In this document: piece by piece, positions 4,484-7,496 of the stretch
Numbering within the stretch: position 1 is the stretch's first letter
Layout of the letters: every line of letters starts with the position of its first letter
DNA from: CAIJXO01 sp964485905
GTDB lineage: Bacteria > Patescibacteriota > Minisyncoccia > Phycocordibacterales > GWA1-40-21
DNA length: 7,496 nt
Assembly: GCA_964485905.1 (NCBI GenBank)
Contig: CAZAJY010000030.1
Location: forward strand, 1 to 7,496
Reading direction: 5' to 3'
Program-made: the position numbers and the translations under genes
The notes under the pieces: generated by a model
What the model saw: the letters and a program-made list of their open reading frames with translations, nothing else
The model's database searches: none
Told to the model about the DNA's origin: nothing

Positions 4484-7400
4484 TTATAACTTGCCCCCAG
4501 AAATATCAAAGAATCTCTCAAAAAAACTTGTTAATTTATTTATTACGCTATCACGCTTTTTGGTACGTTCGCCATTCGGAGAAAAACGAGATACGGGTGG
4601 TAAAACTTTAGCGATTGCCGTCCCAGTTGTAGCTACGCTGCCGTCACGGAACGAATTTCTTATAAATGTATAAGTTGCATCATAGTCAAGATTCTCGTTT
4701 GTAATAATTTTATCAAGTTCTTCAATCTTCTTCTTTTCAACAAACTTCTGCCAATCCTCATCAACCACTGAATGCACATCGAGCGATGAGATGAAGTGAT
4801 TAATAAGGTCTTTCTTGTTGCGTAATTCAACACTGGAATCTATCGCCTTGTTAATATCAATCAAAAGCTCACGATTTTTAATATGGTCTTCGTGATATTT
4901 TTTGATAAGCCCTAATACATAATCAATATTTATCTCCACTTGCTTAATAAGCTCCATTTCAAATACTACATCATCATTAACATTTTCTTTACTTTCTTCC
5001 GTATTCTTACGAAATTCATTATAAATATCGATATACGCACTATGATAATCTTGAGTATCACGCTCGGTTAGAATCTCATTACCAGTAAATTCATCAAAAG
5101 TTGTTAAAATATTACGTAATCGTAAAATTGCACCGTAAAGCTTAATAAAATCTTTTTGATTCTGTTCTCCGACGACCTGTTCCGTAATAGGAAATCTTTC
5201 TAATAGTTCCGCCACCAGGCTGGTGTATCCACGCACTTCTTTCTCTCCGTCTTTATAACCACGGTAATAATCGTTATATGCTTTAAGAAGCACAATACCG
5301 CTGGCCTCTTTATCGCCAAAAAGTGATATAGATTCATTAGTTGCTTTTTCTAAATTACGAAAACAAACAATATTACCAAATGTTTTTACGCTATTTAAAA
5401 TACGATTTGTTCGAGAATAAGCTTGTAGAAGTCCGTGTAGTCGAAGATTTTTATCTACCCATAAAGTATTAAGCGTTGTCGCATCAAAACCAGTCAAAAA
5501 CATATTAACTACAATAAGAATATCAATATCACGATTTTTTACTCTTTGACTAATATCTTTGTAGTAATTTTGAAACTTATCAGACGAGGTATCATAAGAT
5601 GTGCCAAATATCTTATTATAATCTTTAATAGCTTCATCTAAAAAGTCTCTAGAGCTAACGTCTAATTCGCTAGTGTCATCTGAATTTTCATCTATCATCC
5701 CGTCAGCATCCTCTTCGTTTACTCCAAAACTATAAATTATCGCTACCTTAAGTTTTTGGTCGCTTGGTAAATCGGTAAGTTGTTTTTTAAACTCGGCATA
5801 ATATTTCTTAGCCACATCAATCGATGAAACTGCAAAAATAGAGTTAAATCCAGCCAGTCTCCTGTCTTTTATTTTATAAAAGCTATTGCGTTTGGTTTTT
5901 TGGTCAAAGTGTTCTCGAATATAGCTAACAATATTAGCTAAACGTTCGGGTGCAGAGAGTATTGCTTCACGATCAATATCGCTGACTTTTTTGTCTTCAA
6001 TATTCTCGGCTTCACGAACAGTCGAAATATAATCTACTTTAAACGGTAAAACGTTTTTATCGGCAATGGCATCAACGATTGTATAGGTATGCAGTTTATC
6101 GCCAAATGATTGTTCGGTAGTTTTCAAATCTGGCCGACCACCAGAAGAAGCGTTAAGGGCAAAAATTGGTGTGCCAGTAAAACCGAAGAGGTGGTAATTC
6201 TTAAATGCTTTTGTAATTGCGGCGTGCATATCACCGAACTGCGAACGATGACATTCATCAAAAATTAGTACTACGTGACCATCAAAAATATTATGGCCAA
6301 CATTTCGTCCAATAAAATTATCTAATTTTTGAATAGTTGTAATAATGATACGGGCATTAGGGTCTTCTATCTGACGTTTTAAAATTGCAGTGCTAGTATT
6401 GCTGTTAGCCGCACCTTTTTCGAACTTGTCGTATTCTCGCATTGTTTGATAGTCCAAATCTTTACGGTCAACAATAAACAATACTTTATCTACACTAGGC
6501 AATTTACTAACCAGTTGTGCTGTTTTAAAACTGGTTAAAGTCTTTCCCGAACCAGTAGTATGCCAGATATACCCACCAGCTTCTAACGTGCCAAGTTTTT
6601 TATAATTTGTGCTAACTTCAATTCGACTTAATATTCTTTCCGTGGCCACTATCTGATATGGTCGCATAACCAAAAGGAGGTGGTCAGTGGTGAATACACA
6701 GTAACGTGTCAAAATATTCAAAAGAGTATGTTTGGCAAAAAATGTCTTAGAAAAATCCATCAAATCCGTAATTGGTCGATTAGTAGCATCCGCCCACCAA
6801 CTCGTAAATTCAAAACTGTTGCTCGTGCGTCTGCCCTTTTTTGCAACACCCTCGTTAGCTTCTTTAATATGTTGCAAGCGAGTAGTATTACCATAATACT
6901 TTGTATGTGTTCCATTTGAAATTACAAATAACTGGACATACTCAAAAAGTCCAGAAGAAGCCCAAAAGCTCTCACGCTGATAGCGATTAATTTGATTAAA
7001 GGCCTCTTGGATTGCCACGCCTCGACGTTTAAGCTCAATATGAACTAAGGGCAAGCCATTCACAAGCACCGTTACATCATAACGATTGGAACGTTGGCCG
7101 TCTTCTGTCGCATACTGATTGATAACCTGTAAACTATTATCGTGAATATTATCTTTTTTAATAAGATATACATTTTTTACCGTGCCGTCATCACGCATCA
7201 AATTCTTAATATAATCTTCTTGGATTGTGGCTGTCTTTTCTTCAATACTTTGGTTGGAATTAGCAAGCTCACCCGAAAAAAATCGTTCCCATTCAGCATC
7301 CGTAAAAGAAAAATCATTAAGTTTTTCTAATTGTTGTCTTAAATTTAATAATAAGTCAGCCTCTGAAGTTATAGTTATATACTCGTAGGCTTGCGTCTCA

Positions 7401-7486
7401 AGTTGCTTAATAAAAACAAGCTCAAGTTCAGTCTCACTTTGGTAGTGAGCAACTCGTATGCCATTCGGGGTATATTCAGACACCAC
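4484..7486 (-). CDS. hsdR: Type I restriction enzyme R subunit, EcoR124I-like
   Basis: This protein of about 1000 residues is the motor and nuclease subunit of a type I restriction-modification complex (R2M2S), which translocates unmodified DNA using ATP and cleaves it at a distance. The nuclease domain has RYDVTVLVNGLPLVHIELK, with Asp137, Glu151 and Lys153 forming the PD-(D/E)xK site, and is followed by RRGVAIQEAFNQI. Superfamily 2 helicase motifs are intact: GYIWHTTGSGKT (305-316, Lys315), DECHRSQFG (410-418), GFTGTP (435-440), TGFD (665-668) and QAYSRTNR (688-695). The helical C-terminus (about 840-1000) ends in SGGKL, resembling the EcoR124I end. Length and motif spacing match the type IC group (about 1030). 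The start is uncertain: the GTG at 7486 lacks a Shine-Dalgarno and the frame stays open to the window edge, so the gene may begin further right. hsdM and hsdS are not in view. It converges on the TrmB-like gene. No clear terminator directly follows its stop. Confidence 0.93.
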   Translation of the reverse strand: MVSEYTPNGIRVAHYQSETELELVFIKQLETQAYEYITITSEADLLLNLRQQLEKLNDFSFTDAEWERFFSGELANSNQSIEEKTATIQEDYIKNLMRDDGTVKNVYLIKKDNIHDNSLQVINQYATEDGQRSNRYDVTVLVNGLPLVHIELKRRGVAIQEAFNQINRYQRESFWASSGLFEYVQLFVISNGTHTKYYGNTTRLQHIKEANEGVAKKGRRTSNSFEFTSWWADATNRPITDLMDFSKTFFAKHTLLNILTRYCVFTTDHLLLVMRPYQIVATERILSRIEVSTNYKKLGTLEAGGYIWHTTGSGKTLTSFKTAQLVSKLPSVDKVLFIVDRKDLDYQTMREYDKFEKGAANSNTSTAILKRQIEDPNARIIITTIQKLDNFIGRNVGHNIFDGHVVLIFDECHRSQFGDMHAAITKAFKNYHLFGFTGTPIFALNASSGGRPDLKTTEQSFGDKLHTYTIVDAIADKNVLPFKVDYISTVREAENIEDKKVSDIDREAILSAPERLANIVSYIREHFDQKTKRNSFYKIKDRRLAGFNSIFAVSSIDVAKKYYAEFKKQLTDLPSDQKLKVAIIYSFGVNEEDADGMIDENSDDTSELDVSSRDFLDEAIKDYNKIFGTSYDTSSDKFQNYYKDISQRVKNRDIDILIVVNMFLTGFDATTLNTLWVDKNLRLHGLLQAYSRTNRILNSVKTFGNIVCFRNLEKATNESISLFGDKEASGIVLLKAYNDYYRGYKDGEKEVRGYTSLVAELLERFPITEQVVGEQNQKDFIKLYGAILRLRNILTTFDEFTGNEILTERDTQDYHSAYIDIYNEFRKNTEESKENVNDDVVFEMELIKQVEINIDYVLGLIKKYHEDHIKNRELLIDINKAIDSSVELRNKKDLINHFISSLDVHSVVDEDWQKFVEKKKIEELDKIITNENLDYDATYTFIRNSFRDGSVATTGTAIAKVLPPVSRFSPNGERTKKRDSVINKLTSFFERFFDISGGKL

Positions 7487-7496
7487 CGTGCTTTGA

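Noticed and set aside
4491..4673. Open reading frame of 60 codons on the plus strand
   Set aside because: It lies entirely antisense to the hsdR 3' end, whose C-terminal sequence matches the family, and has no recognisable features.
6680..7330. Two plus-strand open frames (6680-6919 and 7142-7330)
   Set aside because: Both are antisense to conserved hsdR regions including the nuclease domain; odd composition and no family resemblance.
1..7496. CRISPR arrays, tRNA, rRNA or known riboswitches
   Set aside because: No regularly spaced repeats, no tRNA cloverleaf or rRNA-like stretches were seen in the short intergenic regions.

Overview
The window is AT-rich bacterial DNA. It reads with the standard code: UGA ends the first gene, and tryptophan is encoded by UGG in the conserved motifs. 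A TrmB-type regulator, AT-only leaders without Shine-Dalgarno sequences, and an accessory mix of AbiE, type I restriction and radical SAM genes would fit a Candidatus Patescibacteria (CPR, Parcubacteria-like) genome. That assignment is inference; no rRNA or marker gene is present. The -35/-10 promoter elements and intrinsic terminators are bacterial in style.

Layout. (1) Positions 4-1895, + strand: a two-gene AbiE-like type IV toxin-antitoxin operon. AbiEi (winged-helix antitoxin/regulator) and AbiEii (nucleotidyltransferase toxin with an unusually long C-terminus) overlap by ATGA. A terminator hairpin follows at 1929-1960. (2) Positions 1963-2046: a short coding remnant, the last ~27 codons of an unknown protein with no body. 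(3) Positions 2050-4337: a self-contained module. A minus-strand operon (radical SAM protein with a twitch/SPASM-like cysteine pattern, then a 63-residue two-helix membrane protein) diverges from a plus-strand TrmB-like regulator. The 164-bp divergent region holds a perfect inverted repeat whose two arms each carry a -35 hexamer, one per direction. Each operon has its own intrinsic terminator. (4) Positions 4343-4423: a second diverged copy of the remnant in (2), in the same orientation and again directly after a terminator hairpin. (5) Positions 4484-7486, minus strand: the motor/nuclease subunit HsdR of a type I restriction-modification system of the EcoR124I kind. HsdM and HsdS are not in the window and would be expected beyond its right end.

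The region looks like a defence or accessory island in which modules have been added next to each other. The abiE pair would act as an abortive-infection or stability module, and HsdR as restriction. The central radical SAM/membrane peptide/TrmB module is the least understood part. It is bounded by ~80-bp direct repeats that are diverged paralogous 3' gene ends, which suggests insertion or replacement by recombination. Its regulator probably controls both its own gene and the radical SAM operon from the shared palindrome.
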